Source: an uncultured Bacteroides sp.
GTDB taxonomy: Bacteria > Bacteroidota > Bacteroidia > Bacteroidales > Bacteroidaceae
Length of the DNA: 64,000 nt
Assembly (NCBI RefSeq): GCF_902491285.1
Contig: NZ_CABUHK010000008.1
Span: 42,895 to 106,894 of the forward strand
Direction of reading: 5' to 3'
A program made the translations under genes and the position numbers. The notes under the pieces were generated by a model. That model did no database searches, was not told where the DNA came from, and saw only the letters and a list, made by a program, of their open reading frames with translations. This document shows, one piece after another, positions 7,160 through 15,646 of this stretch; position 1 is the first letter of the stretch, and the number at the start of each line of letters is the position of its first letter.

Positions 7160-8053
7160 ATGAAAGAATTAAGCCTTGAGCATAAGAATGCTATCCGTGA
7201 CGCACTGAATGCCTACTGTGACAACTACCTGTCCCGTAACCGTGCGGCTGAAAGCCTGAACGGTGTGAGTGCCGCCACTGTATCTACCATAGTGAACAGT
7301 AAATATGCCAATATCTCTGACGATATGTTTATTCGCATCGCCACGCAGATCGGATTCAGTTTCGATTGTTGGGAGATTCACGAAAGTGTGGCCTTCAAAG
7401 AAATATCCTTTATGATGACTGATGCGCAGATGTATAAGAACGTCACGTGGATTGTAGGTGATGCCGGGTGTGGAAAAACTACCGCTGCTATCGACTATCG
7501 CAAGAAGCACCGGAACGTCTTTTATATCCTCTGTTCCGAAGACATGAAGAAAAGCGACTTCGTACGTGAGATATCCAAGCAGGTGGGTGCTCCTACTGAT
7601 GGGACCAACCTTCGGGACATGCTGGAGTATGCCATTTCGATGATCGCCTTTTTGGGAAATCCGCTTATTATTTTCGACGAGGGCGACAAACTGACGGATA
7701 GCGTATTCAATTACTTCATTTCCATTTATAATCGTCTGGAAGGTCATGCGGGAATCATTTTCCTTTCTACCAACTATATCAAACGTCGCCTGGAGAATGG
7801 GCTCCGTTATAATAAGAAGGGCTATAAGGAAATATACAGCCGTATTGGCCGTCGTTTCTTCGAGGTAAAAAGCACGACCCAAAACGATATTCACGCCATC
7901 TGCCAGGTTAACGGGCTGACGGACGAAGCGGAAATAAAGAAAGTATTGAAAGACGCAGAGGCTAGCGAGAACGACTTGCGACGGGTGAAACGCTGTGTAC
8001 ATAGCCGCAAACGTATCATGGATGCACGTGCCAGGAAAGGAGAAGCGGAATAA
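7160..8053 (+). CDS. MuB-like AAA+ ATPase, transposition target selector
   Basis: 297 residues. An N-terminal helix-turn-helix-like domain (~residues 20-70, AAESLNGVSAATVSTIVNSK) precedes the ATPase domain, with Walker A GDAGCGKTT at 100-108 and Walker B LIIFDEGD at 169-176. MuB proteins bind target DNA non-specifically, stimulate MuA and give target immunity. The gene follows MuA by 38 bp, and its stop overlaps the next ATG by one base (TAATG). Confidence 0.92.
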   Translation: MKELSLEHKNAIRDALNAYCDNYLSRNRAAESLNGVSAATVSTIVNSKYANISDDMFIRIATQIGFSFDCWEIHESVAFKEISFMMTDAQMYKNVTWIVGDAGCGKTTAAIDYRKKHRNVFYILCSEDMKKSDFVREISKQVGAPTDGTNLRDMLEYAISMIAFLGNPLIIFDEGDKLTDSVFNYFISIYNRLEGHAGIIFLSTNYIKRRLENGLRYNKKGYKEIYSRIGRRFFEVKSTTQNDIHAICQVNGLTDEAEIKKVLKDAEASENDLRRVKRCVHSRKRIMDARARKGEAE

Positions 8054-8679
8054 TGGGAAGAGCCAAATCGGTGAGCGAGTTATTGGCTACGAAGATTGAG
8101 ACTTTCCCTTTTCGGGATGAATGGTATGACGCTTTCGGTGAGCCTGAACGGAAAGGTATCTGGATAGTCTGGGGAAACTCAGGAAATGGAAAGACCACTT
8201 TTGTAGTGCAGCTTTGCAAATACTTGTGTCAGTTTGAACGGGTAATTTATGACAGTCTTGAAGAGGGAGCCAGCCTGACAATGAAAAATACACTGTTACG
8301 ATGCGGAATGCTGGAAGTGAACCGTCGGTTTCTTCTTCTAGACAATGAGCCGATGAAAGATTTGAGTGAACGACTGTTGCGACGAAAATCTCCGGGAATT
8401 GTGGTGATTGACAGTTTCCAGTATACGCAGATGACGTATAAGCAGTATATCACCTTCAAGGAAAAGCATAAAGACAAGCTGATTATTTTCGTAAGCCATG
8501 CGGATGGAAAGCTTCCTTCCGGGCGTAGTGCCCGTAGCGTGATGTACGATGCTTCCCAGAAAGTTTACGTAGAAGGATACAGGGCTTTCAGCAAGGGGCG
8601 GTTCAACGGACCGAAAATGCAGATTGACGTATGGTCGGAAGAAGCTGAAAAATACTGGGGAGATAAATATCAACGATAA
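8053..8679 (+). CDS. RecA-fold P-loop ATPase of the early region
   Basis: 208 residues, Walker A GNSGNGKTT at 41-49 and a Walker B-like strand GIVVIDSFQ at ~115-123. The later VSHADGKLPSGRSARSVMYD segment is typical of RecA/DnaB-type ATPases (sensor and arginine region). It is translationally coupled to the MuB-like gene (1-bp overlap). Mu itself has no such second ATPase; I infer a role in replication or transposition but no specific activity can be named. Confidence 0.8.
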   Translation: MGRAKSVSELLATKIETFPFRDEWYDAFGEPERKGIWIVWGNSGNGKTTFVVQLCKYLCQFERVIYDSLEEGASLTMKNTLLRCGMLEVNRRFLLLDNEPMKDLSERLLRRKSPGIVVIDSFQYTQMTYKQYITFKEKHKDKLIIFVSHADGKLPSGRSARSVMYDASQKVYVEGYRAFSKGRFNGPKMQIDVWSEEAEKYWGDKYQR

Positions 8680-8693
8680 TAAAAGTTAGAGTT

Positions 8694-9158
8694 ATGAGAA
8701 CAACAAAAGATAAAGCAATCAGTCCGCAACAGATGAAGGCTTTGCACGCTACTTTTCATCGAATTGGTATGGACGATGATGCTCGTCACGACTGCATTTC
8801 TTCTTTTACGGACGGGAGAACGCAGAGCAGCAAAGAGCTTTCTTTCGATGAAGCTCGCAGATTATTAGCATCACTCAACGAGGATCAGGCTGAAAAAGCA
8901 CGTGAGGAAGCGAAGAAGTTGGTAAAGGCTATTTTCTGTTTGTCTTTTCAGATTTCCTTTCTAAATAAGGGATACACAAATGATACACAGGAAGAATTTC
9001 AAATGAATATCGCTAAGCTGAATGTCTTTGCCCGCAGCAAAAGTGCCTCACGAAAGAATGTGTCTGAGATGTATCCGTCTGAGTTAAAAGCATTCAAAAA
9101 ACAACTGGAAGCCATCGCATATAACGAAAACAATAAATCTAAAAACAAAAGATCATGA
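8694..9158 (+). CDS. GemA-like (Mu gp16-like) early protein
   Basis: 154 residues. The N-terminal segment (QQMKALHATFHRIGMDDDAR, then a SSFTDGRTQSSKELSFDEA stretch) follows the pattern of Mu GemA/gp16-type proteins, which modulate host gene expression. The C-terminal half is basic and helical. It lies in the early operon between the ATPase pair and an HTH gene, with a 4-bp overlap to the next gene (9155). The assignment is by pattern only. Confidence 0.6.
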   Translation: MRTTKDKAISPQQMKALHATFHRIGMDDDARHDCISSFTDGRTQSSKELSFDEARRLLASLNEDQAEKAREEAKKLVKAIFCLSFQISFLNKGYTNDTQEEFQMNIAKLNVFARSKSASRKNVSEMYPSELKAFKKQLEAIAYNENNKSKNKRS

Positions 9159-9745
9159 GAAAGAATCAGGAAATAAATAAGGCGGTTGCCATTCTTCGTA
9201 AGAAGGGTGATCTCATTAGCCTGGAACAGGCCTCGGTTCTCAGTGACAGACTGAATGAACGAAGTGTCTTCGATAAGTATGTAGCAGGTGTGGCAGAAGC
9301 AGACCGTAGTGAAGGTATTTATTATGCTTGTCGTGACGCAGCACGATTCTTGAAAGGAGAATTGACGCTGGACGAACTAATTCCGGATCATGAACAGGAA
9401 GATGATATTGAACCGGTAGAAGAGATGATCACTATAACCGCTTCAGAATTTAGGGAGTTGTTGAGACGTGTGGAACGTCTGGAACGCCGTGCAGGATTAC
9501 AGAAAAAAATATCTGCAACCAAGCGGAAAAGAGTTGAAGACATCTCTACTGATGATTTGATTTCGCAGATAGATGCCTGCAAATATATCGGATGCAGCAA
9601 GACTACTATCAAACGTTGGGCGGACAACGGATTTATAACGGGATATCAGAAGGGACTGAATGTTTATTACAGCAAGCGTGAACTGAATCGTAGTGCTGTA
9701 GTAAAAGAACATAGGCTAAACAGAAAGGAGGCGGAACATGAATAA
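9155..9745 (+). CDS. Helix-turn-helix DNA-binding protein (excisionase/MerR-like C-terminus)
   Basis: 196 residues. The first ~110 are acidic and helical. A short coiled segment (SEFRELLRRVERLERRAG) leads to a C-terminal winged HTH at ~140-185 (SQIDACKYIGCSKTTIKRWA, then GFITGYQKGLNVYYSKREL), the fold used by excisionases and MerR-type regulators. It overlaps its neighbours slightly on both sides, consistent with one operon. The role may be transposition control or transcription regulation; this is inferred. Confidence 0.75.
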   Translation: MRKNQEINKAVAILRKKGDLISLEQASVLSDRLNERSVFDKYVAGVAEADRSEGIYYACRDAARFLKGELTLDELIPDHEQEDDIEPVEEMITITASEFRELLRRVERLERRAGLQKKISATKRKRVEDISTDDLISQIDACKYIGCSKTTIKRWADNGFITGYQKGLNVYYSKRELNRSAVVKEHRLNRKEAEHE

Positions 9746-10040
9746 TGAATCCGACTACTGCATGTCCTACCGCATGTCGGAGGCACAGCGACTTGAATTA
9801 CAAATCAGAAGGGATGAAGAACGATGGAGCACCATCTTTGATACTCTGATGGAACGTGACTTGATAGAACATTCAAGAGAGTCAGACAAGCTGCTGGAGG
9901 ATTGGAATAATCTGAACACCCGTATCGAAATGAACCGTACCCGTCTTGCCCTATTGAAATCCTCCTCAGAACTGACGGAAGAAGAAAAGAAACGTCGTCC
10001 CGGACCGGGAGGCAGCGAAAGATTTAATATAAAGTACTGA
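9738..10040 (+). CDS. Small coiled-coil early protein
   Basis: 100 residues, highly charged and mostly helical (SEAQRLELQIRRDEERWSTI), ending in a GGSERFNIKY tail. No domain recognised. It overlaps the HTH gene by 8 bp and sits just before the Gam-like gene. Probably an accessory early protein. Confidence 0.6.
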   Translation: MNNESDYCMSYRMSEAQRLELQIRRDEERWSTIFDTLMERDLIEHSRESDKLLEDWNNLNTRIEMNRTRLALLKSSSELTEEEKKRRPGPGGSERFNIKY

Positions 10041-10075
10041 ATCAACATAGTATAAACGATCAAAAAACAAGTTTT

Positions 10076-10603
10076 ATGGCAAAGACAAGAGTTAAAAAAG
10101 TAGTGATCTCCGGCATCACATCGGAGCAGGCGGAAATCGCCTTCAGTGAATTTGCAACGGCGGATGCCAAAGTGCAGAACATTCAGAGTAAAATGGATAT
10201 GGAGATCACCCGTATTCGTGACAAATATGCGGATATATTAGCAGAACAACAGGCTATCCGGGAAAAGAACTTCGAGATCATGCAGACATTCGCTACGGAA
10301 CATCGTGAAGAGTTGTTCTCCAAACGTAAAAGTTACGAAAGTGCTCATGGGACATTCGGTTTCCGTACAGGAACTCCGAAACTTAAGAATGTCAAAGGCT
10401 TTACCTGGGCATCTGTCACCAATCTGGTGAAGGAATTTCTTCCCGGTTATATCCGGGTGAGCGAGGAACTGGCAAAGGATCGTCTTCTTGCTGATCGTGA
10501 TAAGGAGGAAGTTGCTGGGCAATTATCTAAATGTGGCATGGTTGTAGTACAAGATGAATCATTCTATGTGGAACCCAAGAAGGAAAACGAACAGCCGGCC
10601 TGA
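10076..10603 (+). CDS. gam: Gam-like host-nuclease inhibitor (Mu Gam family)
   Basis: 175 residues. Mu Gam-family proteins bind DNA double-strand ends like eukaryotic Ku and block exonucleases. The long N-terminal helix (residues ~20-75), the FGTPKLK-like segment here read as GTFGFRTGTPKLKNVKGFTW (~95-114), and the C-terminal KEFLPGYIRVSEELAKDRLL part match the family. It lies in the early operon, as in Mu. Confidence 0.85.
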   Translation: MAKTRVKKVVISGITSEQAEIAFSEFATADAKVQNIQSKMDMEITRIRDKYADILAEQQAIREKNFEIMQTFATEHREELFSKRKSYESAHGTFGFRTGTPKLKNVKGFTWASVTNLVKEFLPGYIRVSEELAKDRLLADRDKEEVAGQLSKCGMVVVQDESFYVEPKKENEQPA

Positions 10604-10769
10604 ATACTCGTATGCTCCCATATATAGTCGCTGGGCAGTTTACCGATGGACTGAATCCGGGAATATCAGTACAGGTGATAAGGTGGCGGAATTTCCCACC
10701 CGTGAAGAAGCCCGGGAGGAATGTTATCGTCTGAACGGATGGAAATACGAGAAAACTGAAAGATCATGA
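10566..10769 (+). CDS. Small hypothetical early protein
   Basis: 67 residues from ATG 10566 (an upstream in-frame ATG at 10554 is possible). Its start overlaps the Gam-like gene because no start codon follows the Gam stop in this frame. The core YSRWAVYRWTESGNISTGDK, then FPTREEAREECYRLNGW, is compact with aromatic residues, suggestive of a small beta-alpha fold. Stop and next start overlap (10766-10769). Family unknown. Confidence 0.55.
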   Translation: MWNPRRKTNSRPEYSYAPIYSRWAVYRWTESGNISTGDKVAEFPTREEAREECYRLNGWKYEKTERS

Positions 10770-11035
10770 AATTCATCTATAAGAGTAATCTCCGGCACGA
10801 ACATATGCCGGAATGGCTCAAATACATCACGGACATCACATTGGAAGAGATCAATGAATTTTTCCCCAACGGTTCCGCTTTCGAATTTGACTATCTGAAA
10901 TGGGCGATAGATGATGATCTGAAATCTCTTCCTGTAAAGAGTGAAGTATCAACGGAATTGGTAACGGAAGAAGAACAAAGAGTAATTTTCATCAAGCGAT
11001 CCGGACGAATACTGGTCTCAATCTATTTTAAATAA
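10766..11035 (+). CDS. Small hypothetical early protein
   Basis: 89 residues, acidic (pattern EEINEFFPNGSAFEFDYLKW), ending in a short beta-rich segment (IFIKRSGRILVSIYFK). No family recognised. ATG overlaps the preceding stop by 4 bp, so it is part of the same operon. Confidence 0.6.
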   Translation: MKFIYKSNLRHEHMPEWLKYITDITLEEINEFFPNGSAFEFDYLKWAIDDDLKSLPVKSEVSTELVTEEEQRVIFIKRSGRILVSIYFK

Positions 11036-11066
11036 CAATTAATCAACAATTAAACAACTTACAATT

Positions 11067-11546
11067 ATGGCAATGCACACATGGTTTGAATGTCGTATCC
11101 GTTACGAAAAGGTAATGGAGAACGGAATGCAGAAGAAAGTAACGGAACCTTATTTGGTAGATGCTCTCAGCTTTACAGAAGCGGAAGCACGAATTATCGA
11201 AGAGATGACTCCATTCATATCCGGAGAATTCACCGTATCGGATATCAAGCGGGTAAATTACAGTGAACTGTTTCCAAGTGATGATGAAGCTGACGATATT
11301 TGGTTCAAATGCAAATTAAGCTTTATCACATTAGATGAAAAGAGCGGAGCAGAGAAACGTACCTTTACTAATGTATTAGTACAGGCTTCTGATTTGGGGC
11401 GTGCAAAGAAGAATCTCGATGCGGGAATGAAAGGCACGATGGCGGAATACCAAGTTTCATCGGTGACGGAGACGGCTATCATGGATGTCTATCCTTATAC
11501 TGCACCGGAAGAAGAGTCTGAGTTCAAGGATGAAAAAGCGAACTAA
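11067..11546 (+). CDS. DUF4494-family protein
   Basis: 159 residues with two tandem related halves: MHTWFECRIRYEKVMENGMQ...LVDALSFTEAEARI and IWFKCKLSFITLDEKSGAEK...VLVQASDLGRAKKN. This is the pattern of DUF4494, common in Bacteroides phages and mobile elements; function unknown. The internal repetition suggests a duplicated small beta-alpha domain. It has a separate AT-rich leader. Confidence 0.75.
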   Translation: MAMHTWFECRIRYEKVMENGMQKKVTEPYLVDALSFTEAEARIIEEMTPFISGEFTVSDIKRVNYSELFPSDDEADDIWFKCKLSFITLDEKSGAEKRTFTNVLVQASDLGRAKKNLDAGMKGTMAEYQVSSVTETAIMDVYPYTAPEEESEFKDEKAN

Positions 11547-11742
11547 AGAAATGATACTTGTGCCACCGTTGGCATCCGCTTTGGTAGCACAAGTTTATGA
11601 GAGCAAACTTCCGATTTCGCTCATCATCCATCGGAAAGAACACACGGGAATGATTCCTGTAACGGCGGAATATGAAGTTGGATATAATGATGCGTTTGAT
11701 CAACTGCTGACAGATGTCGCACGAAAATTGAAGGTTTTATGA
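11530..11742 (+). CDS. Small hypothetical protein
   Basis: 70 residues from ATG 11530 (MKKRTKEMILVPPLASALVA), chosen because it has a purine-rich sequence just upstream and avoids most of the overlap caused by the longer frame from 11485. It overlaps the DUF4494 gene end by 17 bp. No family recognised. Confidence 0.55.
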   Translation: MKKRTKEMILVPPLASALVAQVYESKLPISLIIHRKEHTGMIPVTAEYEVGYNDAFDQLLTDVARKLKVL

Positions 11743-11975
11743 GCAAGAAACAACAAACCTTATTGATTACTCCACCTTTATTATCAAAGGAACATCCTAA
11801 TGAAATGGAGACATTTACTGGATTCGAGTGCAGTAAATGTTACGGTAACGGTTGGATTATTGCATTGGGAGAACGTAACGAAACAGTGATAAATACGTGC
11901 CCTATCTGTGGAGGTAGTGGAAGATTAAAAGCGGTGGTAACCACAAAGTGGATACCGGATAAGAAAGAAGAATAA
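11739..11975 (+). CDS. Small zinc-ribbon protein (DnaJ-type CxxCxGxG motifs)
   Basis: 78 residues with two motifs CSKCYGNGW (~30-38) and CPICGGSGR (~54-62), the paired CxxCxGxG pattern of the DnaJ-type zinc finger, so one zinc ion is probably bound. It may act in protein or nucleic acid binding. ATG overlaps the previous stop by 4 bp. Confidence 0.65.
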   Translation: MSKKQQTLLITPPLLSKEHPNEMETFTGFECSKCYGNGWIIALGERNETVINTCPICGGSGRLKAVVTTKWIPDKKEE

Positions 11976-12023
11976 CCAATGACATAAAAATGAATAACCA
12001 AAGCAGTATTAGCAGTATCACAT

Positions 12024-13001
12024 TTGGTCCGTGAGGCAAAGCCAAGAAAGGACTATATCAATCACTTCCGGCAATCGAAGCCTCTTGAAGGTATTTATCT
12101 TTCAGACTTTATCCGGGAAACAGTTGAAAAGAAATCACAGCGCAAGCCGTCAAACTCACTAGCTGTTTACAGTGCCCTGATAGGACATATAAACAGTTTC
12201 TCCGCAGAATACGATTGTGACATATTCACCAATTCCGTCACAGAAGAGTTCATTGAAGATTTTATCATTTACCTTGAGAATGTTGGTTTACGGCATAACA
12301 CGATTGTAGGTTACATTATGAAATTACAATCTATGGTTCGCAAGGCTTCACAGTACAATTATGCCGTCGACCCTACTTATAATCAAATAGACTTGCATTT
12401 GGAAGATACTTTTGCAGTCTTCTTGAGCATGAATGAGATTACGCGCATCTATTATTATAAGTTTAGGAAGCAGGATAGCAGAAGGGCGAAGGAGAAGATA
12501 CGTGATCTGTTCGTTGTTGGTTGCTTGACAGCATTGCGTTATTCGGACTATTCAACGCTGACGCAGGACAACTTCCAGAACGATTTTATCGTGAAGCGTA
12601 CAAAAAAGACCAATGTCACTGTAAAGGTTCCAATGCATGATTATGTTCGCGAGATTATAGCCAAGTATGGTGGTAATATCCCTAATGGACTTTGCATTCA
12701 GTACTTTAACAAATATCTTAAACTGATCATGCACGAAATCGGATTGACAGATAAGATTACCTACTCATACACAGTAGGTGGTAAAATAAAGACAGTGACA
12801 AAAGAGAAGTGGGAACTAATCTGTAGTCACACCGCACGTCGTTCAGCCGCGACAAACCTTTATTTGACAGGAAGAATGAAGACGCTAGAGATAATGCGAC
12901 TTACAGGGCATAAGACAGAACAGAACTTCTTCAGGTACATTCGCTTGACGAGTGATGATACAGCAAGATCGATAAGCGGAGATATGTTTTTTAGAAAGTA
13001 A
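12024..13001 (+). CDS. Tyrosine recombinase (phage integrase family) in the early region
   Basis: 325 residues from TTG 12024. The core-binding domain spans ~25-115 and the catalytic domain ~135-320, with R172 (LTALRYSDY), H269 and R272 (SHTARR), H296 (TGHKT) and Y305 (FFRYIRL), so all main catalytic residues are present. There is no ATG at a suitable place. An ATG at 11990 opens a frame of 14 codons (MNNQSSISSITFGP) that stops right beside the recombinase start, suggesting an N-terminal frameshift or truncation of the usual N-terminal arm. A Mu-like phage integrates by MuA, so this enzyme has another job or is an acquired gene. Confidence 0.8.
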   Translation: MVREAKPRKDYINHFRQSKPLEGIYLSDFIRETVEKKSQRKPSNSLAVYSALIGHINSFSAEYDCDIFTNSVTEEFIEDFIIYLENVGLRHNTIVGYIMKLQSMVRKASQYNYAVDPTYNQIDLHLEDTFAVFLSMNEITRIYYYKFRKQDSRRAKEKIRDLFVVGCLTALRYSDYSTLTQDNFQNDFIVKRTKKTNVTVKVPMHDYVREIIAKYGGNIPNGLCIQYFNKYLKLIMHEIGLTDKITYSYTVGGKIKTVTKEKWELICSHTARRSAATNLYLTGRMKTLEIMRLTGHKTEQNFFRYIRLTSDDTARSISGDMFFRK

Positions 13002-13008
13002 TAACCGG

Positions 13009-13034
13009 ACGTTTGCCTGTCATCAGGCAAACGT
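13009..13034. terminator. Perfect 11-bp hairpin after the recombinase gene
   Basis: Arms ACGTTTGCCTG and CAGGCAAACGT with a TCAT loop begin 8 bp after the stop. There is no T-run after it, so it may be a weak terminator, an RNA-stabilising hairpin, or a binding site for the adjacent recombinase. Confidence 0.5.
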
Positions 13035-13130
13035 TCAAATACATCTCAAATTAGGAAATGAATATCGCCCTTAATATAGGGGTTGAAAATTTATACACAA
13101 TGATAAAGTTAAGTTTAAGAAAATAATGAT

Positions 13131-13364
13131 ATGAGCATAAAGATTGATAAGAGTGCGTATGAGAAACTAATCAAAGAGGATTTAGACTTTCTCAATAAAC
13201 ATTGTCCGAATAGTTTAGAATTAGACCATATTAAGTTAATTGTTTGTAGTTCTATTGATTGGCATTATCCGGAAAAGACTAAAAGTATGTGTCTTAAAGA
13301 TAAAACAAAGGAATGCAACTTGTGCCACGAATGCGATGTATATGTTCTTAATCCGAGTTATTAA
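13131..13364 (+). CDS. Small Cys-rich hypothetical protein
   Basis: 77 residues. The N-terminal half is helical and charged; the C-terminal half holds six Cys, including CLKDKTKECNLCHECDVYV, so metal binding is possible. It has an AT-rich leader with no strong promoter motif recognised. Family unknown. Confidence 0.55.
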   Translation: MSIKIDKSAYEKLIKEDLDFLNKHCPNSLELDHIKLIVCSSIDWHYPEKTKSMCLKDKTKECNLCHECDVYVLNPSY

Positions 13365-13384
13365 TGACGTAAAACAGAATAAAT

Positions 13385-13747
13385 ATGAAACAATCAATTA
13401 TAGAAGCAGCGCATGAGTACGCTACAGAAAAAACGAAGTTCAGAAAAGACGTCCTAAAAGAAGTTGATGCGGATAACTACGTTTCCCGCCATGCTGACAG
13501 TATGGAAGATTTTCAGTGTGGATATAGCTATTGTAAGGAACAATCTCCTTGGATAAGTGTAAAAGATAAGTTGCCAGAACCAGAGCAAGAAGTTTTTCTT
13601 TATGATAGAGATTCTGTTAAGCATTATGCAATAGGGTGGCTTCGAAAGAAAAAAGGATATTGCAAAAGTAAATGGTTTGTAACAAATGGTTATGTCACCG
13701 ATGAAAGTATTACCCACTGGATGCCAATACCGAAGTTTAACGTATAA
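13385..13747 (+). CDS. DUF551-domain protein
   Basis: 120 residues. From about residue 54 (PWISVKDKLPEPEQEVFLYD to ITHWMPIPKF) it follows the DUF551 pattern (WI.v.d.LP....vl ... ithWmplP), a short beta-domain common in phages, function unknown. The N-terminal ~50 residues are helical and extra to the domain. Confidence 0.75.
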   Translation: MKQSIIEAAHEYATEKTKFRKDVLKEVDADNYVSRHADSMEDFQCGYSYCKEQSPWISVKDKLPEPEQEVFLYDRDSVKHYAIGWLRKKKGYCKSKWFVTNGYVTDESITHWMPIPKFNV

Positions 13748-13761
13748 CAAGAAAGAAACGA

Positions 13762-14157
13762 ATGAAACGAAAGATTCTATTAGCGTTGCTTTACCTCTCC
13801 ATAGGTAGCGGAGCTTTCTTCTTTGGAGTGCACAACCAGAAGAGAGCTTATTCAAGGGGTTGCAAAGATGCATTAAACTTTGTAATATCCGAATTAGAAA
13901 ACTATAGTGATTCATTAAAAAAATCAAGAGATAACATGAATAAGATAAAAATAGAAATTACTCCTAATGGCTGGGAGAGTACCGTAATCATAGACGGTAA
14001 AGAGTATAAAGAGAAGCATGTTGCAACAGCATTTGGTTCTGAAAGTATCGAAGGTAATTTTGAAAGTGAAGACGATATACCGGAGGAAGTATATGACGCT
14101 TTAAATTCATCTTTCCCTTTCGAGTGTATGCGGGCATTATATTCCATTGAGGATTAA
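13762..14157 (+). CDS. Hypothetical protein with N-terminal membrane anchor
   Basis: 131 residues. It begins with a basic start and hydrophobic segment (RKILLALLYLSIGSGAFFFG, residues 3-22), then a short helical region and a beta-rich acidic domain (GWESTVIIDGKEYKEKHVAT). It is probably anchored in the inner membrane with the domain outside. Last gene before a strong terminator. Confidence 0.55.
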   Translation: MKRKILLALLYLSIGSGAFFFGVHNQKRAYSRGCKDALNFVISELENYSDSLKKSRDNMNKIKIEITPNGWESTVIIDGKEYKEKHVATAFGSESIEGNFESEDDIPEEVYDALNSSFPFECMRALYSIED

Positions 14158-14199
14158 CGTATAACTGAGATTAATGGAAACAGAAGTAGTCAGATAAAA

Positions 14200-14238
14200 G
14201 AAAGCCGCTGCAAGATGGATGTAGCGGCTTTCTTTTTC
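14200..14238 (+). terminator. Rho-independent terminator of the early/middle operon
   Basis: Stem GAAAGCCGCT / AGCGGCTTTC (14200-14209 with 14223-14232), 13-nt loop, followed by a T-rich run. It marks the end of the rightward early/middle transcript. Confidence 0.85.
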
Positions 14239-14267
14239 TTTAATGCAATATGTTTTGCGCAGATTTA

Positions 14268-14299
14268 GTTGTACCCAAATGTTATTATCATTATTTTTG
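14268..14299 (+). promoter_or_regulatory. Promoter for the small HTH-like gene
   Basis: GTTG (14268-14271), 20 bp, TATTTTTG (14292-14299) fits the Bacteroides promoter pattern with one mismatch in the -33 box. The expected transcript start is about 14306, before the ATG at 14329. Confidence 0.6.
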
Positions 14300-14328
14300 T
14301 ATCAGGTAATCAATCAGTATTTCGGGAT

Positions 14329-14568
14329 ATGAAGAAGAATCGGACAAAAATCATAGGACGGAGCTATGCTCATAAGGTTAGCGAGATACTCCGCATTTAC
14401 GATGAACATGCACGGAGTGGCTTGAGCAACCGTGAAATCCTTCGTAGATATATCTGGCCTCTTTATCCTATCTGCGAAAAAACTTTCTATAATATCATCA
14501 ACGCCAGTGCTGATCCACGCATTATCCGTCAACAGGATGAGCTGAAACGTCAGCTTTCGTTGTTCTGA
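14329..14568 (+). CDS. Small HTH-like protein, possible late-gene regulator
   Basis: 79 residues from ATG 14329; the frame extends upstream to 14269, but that start would lie upstream of the transcript start expected from the promoter. The region SNREILRRYIWPLYPICEKT resembles a Mor/recognition-helix-type HTH, with basic flanks. A separate promoter after the early terminator and a position just before the late genes are those of Mu Mor/C, activators of middle and late transcription. This role is inferred from position; I see no clear Mor signature. Its 3' end overlaps the end of the convergent late gene by 19 bp. Confidence 0.55.
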   Translation: MKKNRTKIIGRSYAHKVSEILRIYDEHARSGLSNREILRRYIWPLYPICEKTFYNIINASADPRIIRQQDELKRQLSLF

Positions 14569-15008
14569 ATCTCATCCGCTACCGTAGTAATATATTCCGT
14601 TTCATAAACTTTAACACCTCCCGGTAATGAAAACTGGCGGCTGGTCCGACGTATCAGGACGGTATCACATCCGTCGAACCGCCAGCCGTGCAGATAAGAG
14701 TTTAAACGCTTTGCCAGCGTGAGACGTTCGGTGACATGCTGCTCCTGCGTACTTCCATAGTGAGTATCATCATAACAGTCGAAAGCAAACCGGATTGTGA
14801 GAATAGTCTTTCCGTGCTGGAGACCATTCTTGATATTGTCCCAAGCGGTTTGAGGAATGCTGATCAGGACACAGGGAAATGTTACCGGATACTGATCCTC
14901 TCCGTTAGTGAGTGCTTCCAGTTGTCCGCAGTCTTCGTCAATGAGGGTAATTACATCACCCATCTTGCCGGCTATTTGTTGTTGAAGGTCGTTGAAAAGT
15001 TGTTCCAT
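14550..15008 (-). CDS. Tail-terminator/completion-like protein
   Basis: 152 residues, last gene of the leftward late operon. The pattern (N-terminal helix, then PVTFPCVLISIPQTAWDNI, alternating beta strands, and an ITTVADE-type end) resembles small alpha/beta tail-terminator or tail-completion proteins next to gpG in Mu-like phages. Assignment by position and size, moderate. Confidence 0.55.
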   Translation of the reverse strand: MEQLFNDLQQQIAGKMGDVITLIDEDCGQLEALTNGEDQYPVTFPCVLISIPQTAWDNIKNGLQHGKTILTIRFAFDCYDDTHYGSTQEQHVTERLTLAKRLNSYLHGWRFDGCDTVLIRRTSRQFSLPGGVKVYETEYITTVADEIQNNES

Positions 15009-15018
15009 AATGCTGCTT

Positions 15019-15639
15019 TTAAATATTGATAATCTTTTGAATTTCCTGTTGTAGCTTATCGCTTATCTTTTTTGTCAGTTCCGTTCCGGGTGTAGATGGC
15101 ATGAACTGGCGCCTGGGAATGCGTACGGTAAGCTTAGTCTTTTTCGTCAGGGCGAGACGTTTCCAGTTTAGCGCTTCTTTAGAGGCATTCTCTTCACGTT
15201 GTTTACGAACTTTCCCACCATGTTTCATTTTCCGTTTGATACCGGTGGCTTTGTAATACATAGCCCAGGCAAAGCGTCGCATTTTTGGAGTGACGGTAGT
15301 TTGTACCATACCACCCTGATTGTGTATACCGGCATAAGGCACTCGGGTGAAGACCGTAACGGTTCCGTTGTCCAGTGCATATTCAATGCTTCCTGACAGA
15401 TGGTTTCTGCCGGAAAGCAATGAACCGTACCGGGAGTCCGTCCCTTTCCCTCCGTTTTTCTGCCGCTCTGTCTCCTGCCATTTGTGGAAGCCATTATGGG
15501 TGAAACCGCCCTTGCGGAAATCATCCTCAATATGCCGTTTGGCGATATTTCCAACGATGACCGGCATCTTTCGTCGTACGAGATCCTTAAGCTGTTCCTG
15601 TTTTTGCAGAATCCTACGGTTAAATTCCTGAATATCCAT
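15019..15639 (-). CDS. Phage virion morphogenesis protein (Mu gpG-like)
   Basis: 206 residues. The pattern GGFTHNGFHKWQETERQKNG, then LLSGRNHLSGSIEYALDNGT and VPYAGIHNQGG, is characteristic of the phage virion morphogenesis (gpG / tail completion S) family, which acts in head-tail joining. The C-terminal half is very basic (KRKMKHGGKVRKQREEN), and RRQFMPSTP is a typical family end. It lies between MuF and the tail-terminator-like gene. Confidence 0.85.
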   Translation of the reverse strand: MDIQEFNRRILQKQEQLKDLVRRKMPVIVGNIAKRHIEDDFRKGGFTHNGFHKWQETERQKNGGKGTDSRYGSLLSGRNHLSGSIEYALDNGTVTVFTRVPYAGIHNQGGMVQTTVTPKMRRFAWAMYYKATGIKRKMKHGGKVRKQREENASKEALNWKRLALTKKTKLTVRIPRRQFMPSTPGTELTKKISDKLQQEIQKIINI

Positions 15640-15646
15640 TTGTATC

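Noticed and set aside
7169..8002. 277-aa reverse frame within the MuB-like gene
   Set aside because: It is a shadow of the MuB coding sequence, whose Walker motifs are clear.
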